From positions 5,128,001 through 5,192,000 of the forward strand of contig CAMRHE010000076.1 of the NCBI GenBank assembly GCA_947044405.1: a DNA stretch of 64,000 bases, written 5' to 3'. Made by a program: the position numbers and the translations under genes. Position 1 is the stretch's first letter. The number at the start of each line of letters is the position of its first letter. This document shows positions 21,349 through 32,925 of the stretch, piece after piece. The notes beneath the pieces are model-generated. The model was not told where the DNA came from. It did not search any database and saw nothing but the letters and a program-made list of their open reading frames with translations. This stretch comes from Leptodactylus fallax. Lineage: Eukaryota; Chordata; Amphibia; Anura; Leptodactylidae.

Positions 21349-22670
21349 ATGTACTACATGTTTTATAGATAGGTTCATAGGAGTCCTAAGAGTGTTCTAC
21401 ACTATGTTTTATAGATAGGTTCCTAGGAACCCTTAGATTTTTCTACACTATGTTTAATAGAGTTGTTCCTAGGAACCCTGACAGTGTCATACCCTATGTT
21501 TTATAGATAGGTTCCTAGGAGCCCTTAGATTTTTCTACACTATGTTTAATAGAGTTGTTCCTAGGAACCCTGACAGTGTTCTACGCTATATTTTATAGAT
21601 AGGTTCCTAGGAGCCCTGACAGTGTTCTACACTATGTTTTATAGATAGGTTTCTAGGAGCCCTGACAGTGTTCTACACTATGTTTTATAGATCGGTTCCT
21701 AGAAGCCCTGACAGTATTCTACACTATGTTTTATAGATATGTTCATAGGAATCCTGAAAATGTTCTACACTATGTTTTATAGATATGTTCCTAGGAGCCC
21801 TGACAGTATTTTACACTATGTTTTATAGATAGGTTCCTAGGAGCCCTGACAGTGTCATACACTATATTTTATAGATAGGTTCCTAGGAGACCTGACAATG
21901 TTCTACACTATATTTTATAGATAGGTTCCTAGGAGACCTGACAATGTTCTACACTATGTTTTATAGATAGGCTCCTAGGAGTCCTGAGAGTATTTTACAC
22001 TATGTTTTATAGATAGGTTCCTAGGAGCCCTGACAGTGTTCTACACTATGTTTTATAGATAGGTTCCTAGGAGCCCTGACAGTGTTCTACACTATGTTTT
22101 ATAGATAGGTTCCTAGGGGCCCTGACAGTGTTCTACACTATGTTTTATAGATAGGTTCCTAGGAGCCCTGACAGTGTTCTACACTATGTTTTATAGATAG
22201 GTTCCTAGGGGCCCTGACAGTGTTCTACACTATGTTTTATAGATAGGTTCCTAGGAGCCCTGACAGTGTTCTACACTATGTTTTATAGATAGGTTCCTAG
22301 GACCTCTGACAGTGTTCTACACTATGTTTTATAGATAGGTTCCTAGGAGCCCTGACAGTGTTCTACACTATGTTTTATAGATGGGTTCCTAGGAGCCCTG
22401 ACAGTGTTATACACTATGTTTTATAGATAGGTTCCTAGGGGCCCTGACAGTGTTCTACACTATGTTTTATAGATAGGTTCCTAGGAGCCCTGACAGTGTT
22501 CTACACTATGTTTTATAGATAGGTTCCTAGGGGCCCTGACAGTGTTCTACACTATGTTTTATAGATAGGTTCCTAGGAGCCCTGACAGTGTTCTACACTA
22601 TGTTTTATAGATCGGTTCCTAGGAGCCCTGACAGTGTTCTACACTATGTTTTATAGATAGGTTCCTAGGC
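21349..22670 (+). repeat. Minisatellite 2, 46-bp unit, about 29 copies
   Basis: The unit is TTCTACACTATGTTTTATAG, ATAGGTTCCTAGGAGCCC, TGACAGTG. The left-most units are most diverged and include a duplicated two-unit block with AATAGAGTTGTTCC. The right two-thirds are nearly uniform with AGGAGCCC and AGGGGCCC variants alternating in part. The junction in many units is a near-palindrome around CCTAGG. Confidence 0.97.
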
Positions 22671-22873
22671 TTCCTCTGCAAGCACATTCACTGCTCAGTA
22701 GAGCATTATGATGCCGGGGATGGAGCAGAATGACACAGGAGCAATGGTGCCTTCAGGATATTTTGATGCAGCTTAGAGAACTAGCTGAGGTCAGTGAGAG
22801 ACATGTCAATCATGTTATACAGGGATTGATTGAGAATAATGACAGCATGACTAGTTGGAGGTGGTGACCCAAG

Positions 22874-22985
22874 ACTAGAGATGGGGAAACAGATTCCTAA
22901 CAAGCCACGTTTGTTATGAATGTTTCAAGAATTTGGGGTTCGGACAAACCCAAAATTTCTGGAGGTCAGAAGATCCCCCATTCAA
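22874..22985. repeat. End fragment of a palindromic hAT-like family
   Basis: TAGAGATGGGGAAAC is followed by GTTTGTTATGAATGTTTC and GGTTCGGACAAACCC. This is the outer end of the same dispersed family as the copies at 48945 and 54254. Confidence 0.6.
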
Positions 22986-25059
22986 GTGAAAGATGTTGAG
23001 CTGCAGTGCAAAGCACAGCTGCACATACATACAGTATAAACCCCTGTGCCTGAAAAAAAAACTGAAGGGGGTAATAACAGTCCATTGAGTTCTTCTGCCC
23101 CTTCATTCAAATAAACAGGAGGGTAGTTACAGGCCCCAGAAACGTACTATTTTAATTTTATTTTAACTATTGACAGAATTTCCATTTAAAAGTAACATTT
23201 ATGAACCTTCATTGGATCTACAGCACTTCTACACTTGCCAACTAGTATAAAAAATGTTTTAAATAATAAAAAAATAATAAAAAAATATTGAAACCTTTGA
23301 GACAAAGGAATAAAATGACAGTCAAATATATTTGTGCTATAAATGATCATTTTTAATGTCACACTTTTCCATCGACTTTCTTATCACATGAATGTCCTTG
23401 CTGACTACGTGTGTATTCCAACATATTACAAAATAGAGTAATTCGCACTTGCGGAAAGTGAAACCTAAATTATTATTCAGCTTTGACTTATGTGATTTTC
23501 CCCCAAGAGGCCCAAAGTCATCGGTGGCATAGTTTCTAATAATGGATTGAGCGACTGATGTGTTAATCAAGCAGGTTTGAAAATTCCGTCCGATTTCCAC
23601 ATTTCATGGTATAAAGAGATGGTAATGAAGAGAATCTTGGATGGGTGACCATTGATGTAAATGCCGTCTGTGGAAATCGGAAATTTAGAATTCATGAAGC
23701 TCATCAAGAAAGACTTCCTTATTATCAATATTGCTCACATTATATATATGTGTGGAGTTGTTTTATGTAGAATGTTGACACCCTTCACATTGTTCTAGAG
23801 TTTACCCTTGTTACAACCTTAAGCTTATGCAGTCTTTCCATGAAAATGTAAAAATTTGGCTCAAATACAATAACACTACGATACAATGGTAGCAGTTGGC
23901 CAGTAATGGAGATGGGTCTCCAAGTACCAATATGTAATCCAATAAAATCTCATCACGGTCATAAAAACGCATATACTGTAATACTACACTGGTAGTTTCC
24001 AATGTTTTACCACAAACCAATTGAAGACAAAGCGTTGGCCTCATGTAGACCCTACTATTTCATTCCTACTGAGGCTACATTTGCATGACCAATACAAAAA
24101 TGGCAGTAAAAAATGGACAAACACTCTGCATTTTTCACAGTTGTATTGCATCCATGCGACATCCGTTTTTACGGATCCCTCATAGACTCAAGTCTTTTGA
24201 GGAACAGACAAAAATATGACTGGCATATAGTACATTAGTCTTAATAAAAGTCCCAACCTGCGTAGGGAACAAATGATTTATGAAGAGGCTCTGGCCTCTT
24301 TGTAAGTCAGGTGCATGTCCCTGAGCCAGAATGGAGATGACCAGTTAGGAACTGTCGTAGATTTCCATTATAACCCATGCCATTATAACTAGATCTGCCT
24401 ATGTTTACACAATGTGGTGAACGAAACACAAAACGTGGGTTTTGGCGCATGTTTGGCACAAGGCCCACAATATTATCCTTCTATGCCAGAAAACTGGCGT
24501 AAAGGGATTGATAAGGATAGGTTTATACCCTGTTAGAGAATTCTGGACCTATTAAAGAGTCTTGAAACATGACCAGGGATATCAACCAAACCATATACAC
24601 TCATGTCAAGCCAATGATGGGTTGGACTTAAAAAGTTAGTACTAGGTAGTGTTTCCATCTTCTGGAGGAGAACGGATGTGCATACTATCAACCTTTTAAC
24701 TGGGAACTCTCAGCCATGACTGTATTTTCTTTAGTACAAAGAAGGTCGATGTACAGATGTGTCCTCCCTTACATTTCTGCAAATTTTGTTTAAGAGGGTC
24801 TATCACCAGAAAACCTGATATCAAACCAGTCACAATGCACTGTATCCCTGTATCCCGTACCCAACATCCACTCTACATGTATAGAGGATGTTGGTTGTGA
24901 AGGAAATCCCTTTAATTATGAACTGAGTTACAGAATTAATAGCAGAATTAATATTGTGTTTGAAATTTCTTAAGTGCGCAATAACTAATCTAAAGACAGG
25001 GATTGGAAAGGATCATGACTTTGTGTAAACCACTACGAGATGGTAATGGACGCTTGCCA
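22986..25059. other. No gene recognised
   Basis: Short open frames only. A weak MITE-like segment (GAGGCTACATTTGCATG) begins near 24070. No coding domain or RNA gene can be supported. Confidence 0.45.
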
Positions 25060-25460
25060 ATGTGAAGTTAGAAGCTTTATGTTAGAGTAAGATAAGCCGC
25101 TCTCCTAGTGACAATTAGCAAATAGGCCGTTATGAGTTATGTAAAGTGTGTATTGAAATGTAGCCAATTAGAAGCCATAATGTAGCCATAACTCTGAAAG
25201 GGTGATAACCAATTGAGTGGCACTTTTGAGAAGTTACACCCTGCTGTGAGTCTATAAATAAAGGGCTTGACCCACCCCAAAGTGGGAACTTTGCTGGGTA
25301 CCACATTTGCTGGTGGACTCTGTTATTCCTCCGTCTTGATGTCATTGATTGGCTGCATGAGAATCAGATTGCCTCCTGGTGGTTGGTATCAGTATTGCGG
25401 TGACATTGTGTTTTTAAAGATGGCGTCTGTTCAGGAGCTCTGTGGGCACCATAGTTAGCA
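25060..25460 (+). promoter_or_regulatory. Possible solo LTR or Pol II promoter
   Basis: CCAAT boxes at 25164-25168 and 25209-25213 precede a TATAAATA at 25253-25260, which overlaps an AATAAA. The spacing and the combined TATA/polyadenylation signal resemble a retroviral-type LTR. No exact TG...CA ends, target duplication or internal retroviral gene was found, so this could also be a chance promoter-like cluster. Confidence 0.3.
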
Positions 25461-25969
25461 TATCTCTGCTGTGCTTGTGTAGAGATTACTTATGATAAAG
25501 GAAATAATAATGGAGAAACCCATCAAGAATTGTATCTTGATGTTCCATAGACATGTCCTGAAGTCATCTATGGCTATCTGCAGGCTTGTGAAGATCATTC
25601 TTTAGGGAGTTAAAGGTTCCCATACTTAAAATGGGCTACTCATTACCTTCGTTGGATCCCTGACTTTGTTTTTTTTTCTATGCAAATCTTAGACCTTATG
25701 TACATGAGTGTGCAGGCTGATTTTTTGAAGGAAGGCACTTGGATCACACTCAGGTGACATCCAAGTATCATCCATGTTCCATTAATTTCTATCGGGGGTC
25801 TTGGTCTGATTTCATGGAGAAGAATAGGACCTGCTCTATAATTGTCAGATTGGCACAGAACATCGGAGCCCACCTTGGATGGCACTCTCGGTGGTGTGCA
25901 TAAGACCTTACATTTTAGTTTCTATCTGTCTCTATTATAAGGGTTTACATTGTAACATATTTCTTACAG

Positions 25970-26022
25970 TTCATCATCATGAAAGAGAAATAGCACAGCT
26001 TCGGAGACTGCTATATTATCCG
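25970..26022 (+). other. Candidate 53-bp exon
   Basis: A splice-acceptor-like TTTCTTACAG ends at 25969 and a donor-like CGGTATGT begins at 26021. Between them one frame is open and reads HHHEREIAQLRRLLYYP, which looks like a short charged helix. The intron phases would be 1 and 0. I do not recognise the protein and there are no neighbouring exons, so this may well be chance. Confidence 0.22.
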
Positions 26023-26091
26023 GTATGTGACAAGGAACATCCTATTATTGTAACCATCCATCATACCTTACCCCCCTCCCCATTTCTGTAA

Positions 26092-26633
26092 GTGCATGTG
26101 GAGTCTTACCCATAGCACAAGACATAACCTGTTGCAGTAATAATAACATTATTAGATTTTTTTTTCTTTTGGGCATCTCTTATTATTTCTTTGTTAAGAG
26201 AGCTAAGATAGCTTTGGGGCGAGCGAAGCATGCACATATTAAAGGAAAGCACCGAGACACACGAGCAAACTACATTTATGTTTTAATGCTACAGTCATAA
26301 ATCATACGCTAAAGACAAAGCTGCCATTGTCAGCCTTCCAAGAACATAAAAACTTTATTATCCCACAGAGTGACCTAATATTACTTCCAGCAAATTATGT
26401 GACCCCTTTTTTTGAGTGATTACAGAAAATTATATTTCACAGACCCTCCAGAGAGTACAATGCATTTACCGGTTTTACAAACAACATATTATTCTCTTTG
26501 ATAAAATGTAGCGCTGTAAAAAAGGCAGCGGTGCCCTAAACTCTGCTGGGAATAGGGAAACTGAATCCTTAAAATGTGTAGAACATGCTAGAATCTGTGT
26601 GACTGCATTGGAAAGGCCAGATCTATGATAAAG
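26092..26633. other. No gene recognised
   Basis: AT-rich sequence with no supported feature. Confidence 0.45.
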
Positions 26634-26947
26634 GGGTTACCCAGGATTTTTTTTATTGACTAAGATGCAGTAATGGTTCCCAACCACTATACAAGACAAG
26701 GAGCTGTTTCCGGCTCAGTGCACTGTCTAGTACAGGGACCGCACATACACTTGAACAACTGATCTATGTGGGGGCTAGCCACCGCCGTTCAGATATATAT
26801 GCAAGTCTGTCCACATTTATATGAATCTTCTTTTTGGAGAAGAGCCCGACTGGGCAAAAATTCTTAGTCGCGTATAGACTTTTTAAAATGTCTACCAGCA
26901 CCAAAACCACTGGCCATGCATAAACAAATCCTGGACAAACCCTTTAA
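26634..26947. mobile_element. TTAA/AAAGGGG-type MITE
   Basis: The left end AAAGGGGTTACCCAGGATTT is inverted at the right end (AAATCCTGGACAAACCCTTT). It has a non-coding interior. Same terminal type as 19802-20164 and 41568-41880. Confidence 0.75.
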
Positions 26948-27120
26948 GTGTTGCTCCTTTGTTGAAACAATGTTGGAGCTCTCTTAAATTTGTCCAAAAT
27001 GGCCTATATTTTAAAGCAGTTTTTTATACTGTTAAGGATAGTTTTTAAGAATTTTTGATTAATTTGTTTTTAATTTTCAGTTTCACTATATTTAAAAAAA
27101 AAAAATGTACTACATCATGC

Positions 27121-27462
27121 AAGGCCTGGTTCACATCTGCATTCGGGTTCCCAAGCGGACTCCCTGAACGGAAACCTATACGCATAAAAATGCAGTTTAC
27201 CTGGGAAACCCGTAGTCCCCATAGACTATAATTTTGGTCCGTGTGGTTTCCGCATGAAACATGCGGAAGCATGCTTGCAGCACTTTCCTCTCCGCTTGCT
27301 TTGTGCGGAAACCGAGCGGAAACCACACGGAACCCAATACAGTCTATGGAGTCTGCAGGTTTCTCAGGTAAACCGCTTTTTATGCGTACAGGTTTCCATT
27401 CGGGGGTCCCCAAGCAGACTCCCTGAACAGAAACCCGAACGCAGATGTGAACCGGACCTAAG
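27121..27462. mobile_element. Complete palindromic foldback element
   Basis: Nearly the whole 342 bp is one inverted repeat with arms of about 150-160 bp. It opens AGGCCTGGTTCACATCTGC and closes GCAGATGTGAACCGGACCT. Each arm carries GAACGGAAACC, TACGCATAAAAA, TTTACC, a CATAGACT block and GTGTGGTTTCCGC. Partial copies lie at 12735-12921 and 36357-36553. The open frames on both strands through it are mirror images and not genes. Confidence 0.92.
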
Positions 27463-28369
27463 TTTAATAATAGACACTTGCCATTTCCTGTCAGTCTAAT
27501 CACAGATAAAACAGTATTACAATTGAAGAGAACACCTCTACAAATAACACCCATAGTGACCCATCACTACAGTACATCCACTATTGACAATAGATTATGT
27601 CACAGCTTGTCTCCTCCCCATCTTTCCACAAAGTATGCCTAAAAAAACTATCCCATAGATGTTAGAGTCAGCTCTAGACAATTGCTACCTATGACCATGA
27701 TCAGTAAATGCTGTCAATAAAGTAGGGGAGAAGCTCAGGCAAGATGGCCGCCCCCATAATCACATACAGAAAATAGAATAAAAAATTTATTATCGGAAAA
27801 TAAAAGGCAAAATCTGTAATGTCTGTGCCATTTAGAATACTGGTACATTTTATGTGGCATAGGGGCCTTTGGGACCCCCACAGGGTCCAGAACTAAGTAG
27901 CAACTGCTACCGCTGCACCCACTATAGCTATGCCCCTGTATATTCCTAAATTTGCTCATATGGTGCAGTAATTACACTGCCCAAAAATATCATTCTCCAC
28001 ATAACCTTTTAATTCACTCCTTTAAAACCCAGAAGAGCAAAAATTTAGGGTAGGTTCACGTGTGACGGATATGCTTTATTTCTACAGCAAATCCGCAGAA
28101 AGCCACAGGAAAATCTGTACCATCTGCACCAAATAATATCAACTGTGTTGTGAATTTCCCTTGTGCAGATAAATGTTTAGAATAAATCTGTTTTCTGTCA
28201 AACTGCAATGACGTATTGGCCCATGAACCGCTGCAACCTGTGACTTGCTTTTGTTGTATCGGTTACGTCACATGCTGACATATGTCATTGGTAAAGACCA
28301 GGAAACAACAAGAGATTGGGGACTATGGAGACATACATCACCAGGGGAACACCAGATCCGATCAGAGGT
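27463..28369. other. No gene recognised
   Basis: No domain-bearing frame. An arm-like sequence of the next palindromic element may begin before 28370, but its boundary is unclear. Confidence 0.4.
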
Positions 28370-28790
28370 GTAAAAATAAAAAAACATTCATACTCACCTT
28401 CCATTACCTCTTTTAGGCCTTCTCATGGCGTACGGCGCTCTGTCTCTGGTGACATCATTATGCTCAGTGTGATTATGTCACTGCTGTGGCCCAGTCACAG
28501 GCTTCAGCGGTGACCCCGGGCACATGATGTCACAGGAGTGCACCAAACATCACCGAGGAGGCAGAAACATAGCGCCATACGCTGCAATGAGGCCCAAAAC
28601 TTATAACAGAAGGTGAGTATAAATGTTTTTTTTAATTTTTACCACCTCCCCTGGGCCTCCACCTATTATACTCCAGGGTCTGAAGAGACCCCAGAGTTGC
28701 GTCAGCCATTTTAGCTTTTCCGAGACAAATTCCAAATTGTAATCGTGTTAACAACTGAACAATTTGTAATATCTGGGTCAAATCCAGCTG
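28370..28790. mobile_element. Palindromic hAT-like element (CTCTGGGGTCT family)
   Basis: The left arm has AAACATTCATACTCACCTTC, and the right arm mirrors it (GAAGGTGAGTATAAATG). The interior has TGTCACTGCTGTGGCCCAGT and GGCTTCAGCGGTGACCC. The right side carries the family hairpin TCCAGGGTCTGAAGAG ... ACCCCAGAG. Non-coding. Confidence 0.7.
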
Positions 28791-28791
28791 T

Positions 28792-29040
28792 GGGGCGGCT
28801 CAGTGGGCAGCCTTGCAGCGCTGGAGTCCTGGGTTCAAATCCTGCCAAGGACGACATCTGCTAGGAGTTTGTATGTTCTCCCTGTGTTTGTGTGGGTCTC
28901 CTCTGGTTTCCTCCCACACTCCAAAGACATACTGATAGGGAATGTAGATTGTGAGCCCTATATGGGACAGTGACTGACAATGTCCGTAAAGCGCTGCGGA
29001 ATATGATGGCGCTATATAAGTAAGCATAATAATAAATAAA
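28792..29040 (+). repeat. tRNA-derived SINE
   Basis: The head CGGCTCAGTGG and GGTTCAAATCC (a good B box) are spaced as in a tRNA. The body contains TTTGTATGTTCTCCCTGTG, CTCCAAAGACATACTGAT and AAAGCGCTGCGGAATATG. The tail is A/T trinucleotides (ATAATAATAAATAAA). Two more copies lie at 37024-37252 and 59234-59432. The A-box arm has lost several bases, so it is probably silent. Confidence 0.88.
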
Positions 29041-30461
29041 TCCAATTCGTCCATCTCTAGGCTCACCTTTGGTTGAATTCTTGTTAAGTAGAATCTTGTA
29101 GCTTTGGTCCTTAGACATTCATAGGGGCGTACTCATTTTTGCAACATGGTCTTGAATGAATCTGTGAGGAAAATTACATTTTTTTGTATGAGCAAATTAA
29201 CAAATCTTGTTTGCAATCAATGGGCCCCATTTGTGGGAGTATTTTGTAGTATGGTGTTCCATAGAAAATCTTGATTCTGAAAAGAAACTAATGGTCATCT
29301 GACAAATCTGTTGGGGTGTTCTCATTTATTGATTTATTTATGTCATAATCTGCGCTCCAAAAATTTACCATGAAAATATAGCCACAATTTTAGTTTCTCT
29401 TCCAGTAATTAAAATAAGATAAATTCATTAACTTGAGAGATAAAATGAAAAAAACAAGAAATCTGCTCCTTTAAATGAGAAAGAAAAAAAAAAATCTCTT
29501 TAACATTACAACAATTGTTTCAGTAAAATAAAGCCTCGCTTTTGTCTCAGAAGTGCCAGGATAATTTGGGGGTTATGAAATATTTAATTAGAGAATTGTT
29601 CTGATAAAATGTGGCTTGTTCTCGCTATCATATTATATCATTTCCTTCATTCCTTCTGAATTTCGCTTTTTTGTTATCTTAATCAGTGATGAGAAAATGA
29701 CACTGAGAGTTTTACTTGAGAATTGAGAAGAAATTTGTAAGGTTTATTCTTGATAAGAGTGAGAGCAGGTTTTTGATGTCATCTGCCGAGAGGATGGGAA
29801 GCTTTGATTCCATCTTCTTCGCATTGTTCGGCAACAGACATAGTGGAAGTATTATTTATTATTTAATCTGAAGTGCTCAAGATGTATCACGACGAGGGAA
29901 AAGAACAGCATTAACTGACAAGGAATGAGCGAAGAAGAAGAAGAAAATCTGTAAAGGTTTAAAATCCTTCTGCTTTGCCTGCTAAGGACTTAATGTGAGG
30001 ACGATCTCGAATTGACATTGGCAAATAGTATTACTAGTACGACCTTATTTACATAGGGTTAAAGTATGGTCAGGTTCGCCATATGGGCTACCTATGGTCA
30101 AAAGTGTCCCCTAGAATCCCTTCGACATCTTCAATCCTCTGCTAAACTACTATATACATTTCATAGGCAGTGAAAGCTTCAGGGAGAAGATCACACAATC
30201 CTATGCAGCAAAATTTTTTTTTTACAATTTTGCATAATGGGGGCATTTGTGAGAAAGGGCCCTGAAGGATTAAAGGGGCTTATCAATGGGAAAACCATTC
30301 ATGGCAGAAGTTGTAGAGTGGGTTAATGTGTAATAAAAGTACTGATACCTTACTGATCCCCACCAATTCCAGTCTATGCCTGATCAATCTCTTGCATGAA
30401 TTTAGCTACCAGGGGTCGGAGATAGCAGTTACTTGCTACAGCTACTATATGAATTTTTCCT
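29041..30461. other. AT-rich DNA, possible conserved non-coding block
   Basis: No gene or repeat ends. The part at 29330-30010 looks single-copy, with ATTTAATTAGAG and similar homeobox-type words. A run of GAAGAAGAAGAAGAAAATC lies near 29930. Confidence 0.35.
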
Positions 30462-31915
30462 GTGACATCATTGTATTATTTATGTCCTGTGACATCATAT
30501 ATTCATTATACCTGCATAGTGGCAGTTTCATGTTATTGTTTCTTGTATTCTAATATCACAGTGTACATCATGACCTTTCTTATATGCATTATGCCTGTGC
30601 TAGTATATCATGATGTACATTATCCCTGCTCTGTGACATCACTGTAAAATACCAGTTCTGTAATATTACTAAGTAGATTAGCTATTGTAACATCATTTTG
30701 TTCATTATATCTACAATTTGTGACATCATTGTGTATATTTTCCCTGCACTGTGACATCACTATGTGCATTATCCTTGTACTGTGACATAATTGTGTGCAT
30801 TATCCCTGTACTATGACATCACTGTGTATATTATCCTTGCTCTGTGACATCACTATGTGCATTATCCTAGTACTGTGTTCTTTGTGTGAATTATCCCTGT
30901 ACTGTAATATCATTGTGTATATTATCTCTGTACTGTGACATCATTGTTTACATTATCCCTGTACTGTGACATCACTGTGTATAGTATCCCTGTACTGTGA
31001 CATCATTGTTTACATTATCCCTGTACTGTGACATCACTGTGTGTATTATCCCTGTACTGTGACATCACTGTGTGTATTATCCCTGTACTATTACATCACG
31101 GTGTATAGTATCCCTGTACTGTGACATCACTGTGTATATTATCCCTGTACTGTGACATCACTGTGTGTACTATCCCTGTACTGTGACATCACTGTGTGTA
31201 TTATCCCTGTACTGTGACATCACTGTGTGTATTATCTCTGTACTGTGACATAATTGTTTATAGTATCCCTGTACTGTGACATCACTGTGTATAGTATCCC
31301 TGTACTGTGACATCATTGTGTGTATTATCCCTGTACTGTGACATCACTGTGTGTATTATCCCTGTACTGTGACATCACTGTGTATAGTATCCCTGTACTG
31401 TGTCATCATTGCTTACTTTATCCCTGTACTGTGACATCACTGTGTATAGTATCCCTGTACTGTGACATCACTGGGTATATTATCCATGTACTGTGATATC
31501 ACTGTGTGTATTATCTCTGTACTGTGACATCATTGTTTACATTATGCCTGTACTGTGACATCACTGTGTGTATTATCCCTGTACTGTGACATCACTGGGT
31601 ATATTATCCATGTACTGTGATATCACTGTGTGTATTATCCCTGTACTGTGACTTCACTGTGTGTATTATTCCTGTACTGTGACATCACTGTGTGTATTAT
31701 CCCTGTACTGTGACATCACTGTGTGTATTATTCCTGTACTGTGACATCACTGTGTGTATTATCCCTGTACTGTGACATCACTGTGTGTATTATCCCTGTA
31801 CTGTGACATCACTGTGTGTATTATCCCTGTACTGTGACATCACTGTGTGTATTATCCCTGTACTGTGACATTACTGTGTATTATCCCTGTACTGTCACAT
31901 GTGTGCCTTATTCCT
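30462..31915 (+). repeat. Minisatellite 3, 31-bp unit, about 46 copies
   Basis: The unit is CCCTGTACTGTGACATCACT followed by GTGTGTATTAT. The left 250 bp are diverged and irregular; the rest is regular, with GTATAGTAT, TTTACATTAT and GGTATATTAT variants interspersed in short runs. Each unit includes TGACATCA, one base from a cAMP-response element. Open frames here are artefacts. Confidence 0.96.
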
Positions 31916-32607
31916 GTGCATGAAGAAAACTCAACTGCTTTTTATGTTCTTTACTTACTAAGACTATTACTTATTAAGACTAAAGACATTGATGACCTAT
32001 CCTGAGGCTGGGATTGGTGGGGAAACGGCACTCGGACTTTTTCAAAGACAGTTGTCTGAAGACTCGTGGGCTGTACCACATGTGAAAATTCCCATCTGAT
32101 GGCATGCTGACTGTTAATGTACAGCACTAACTATACTGCAGGAGATGCTATAGGTCACCACTGCCTAAATCAGACATTACTGTCCTTGTGACATCATTTT
32201 TACTTATAGAACTTATTTTTATGTTAATTAGTATTTATTTTTTAACATGTGACCCTGAAGCTCATCTTGAAGTCTGTCAATGCCTCCGAAACATAGTTCA
32301 AGGAAACTGAATAACTTCATTAGAAACTAATTCTCTTATTCCCATAACATCTGTAAGGGGTGTTTCTTCACCAATTATGTAAACCGAGTAAGTACATTGC
32401 TAGCCATCTGGGGTGAAATAAGGCTATTACCAAAGGAGAAGGCATCTAATAGACCATCAAAGTCTCAGCACCGAATGTCAACATTGTTTTATTTTCTTCT
32501 ACGTTTTCTACTTAAAAACTTTCTGCTTCGTGTTAAATTTATGCTTATTCGCTGTTGTTGCAGTCTACATATTAAAAGTTCACTATGTGTTGTGTTACAA
32601 CCTTTCT
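31916..32607. other. No gene recognised
   Basis: No supported feature. Confidence 0.45.
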
Positions 32608-32925
32608 GTTAAAGGGGTTCTCCATTTAGTCTGGTTACATTTACTTCCTCTGGGGTATTTAGGCGCTGTACCTAGGGGTTCCAGGCTGGTTCCAACACTA
32701 CCTTATTGGAATTGGCACTCAACCCCTGAGTTACTTCACCTCCTCCATAGTTACCTGTGCTATTGTGGCTAGCAAACTATAGTAAAGCCACTCCTCATAT
32801 TATAGATAAGAGGATGGAGAGTATGGAGGAGGTGGAGCGACTCCAGGGCCGGCGGCTGGCTATGATGATTATGTGACCCAGGGTCGGAACCAGCCCGAGA
32901 CCCTAGGTACAGAGCACCTTTAATA
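32608..32925. mobile_element. TTAAAGG-type foldback element
   Basis: It starts TTAAAGGGGTTCTCC. An inner block GCGCTGTACCTAGGGGTTCC with GGCTGGTTCCAAC is mirrored near the right end by GGTCGGAACCAGCC and GACCCTAGGTACAGAGC. The right terminus (CACCTTTAAT) is degenerate. Confidence 0.6.
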
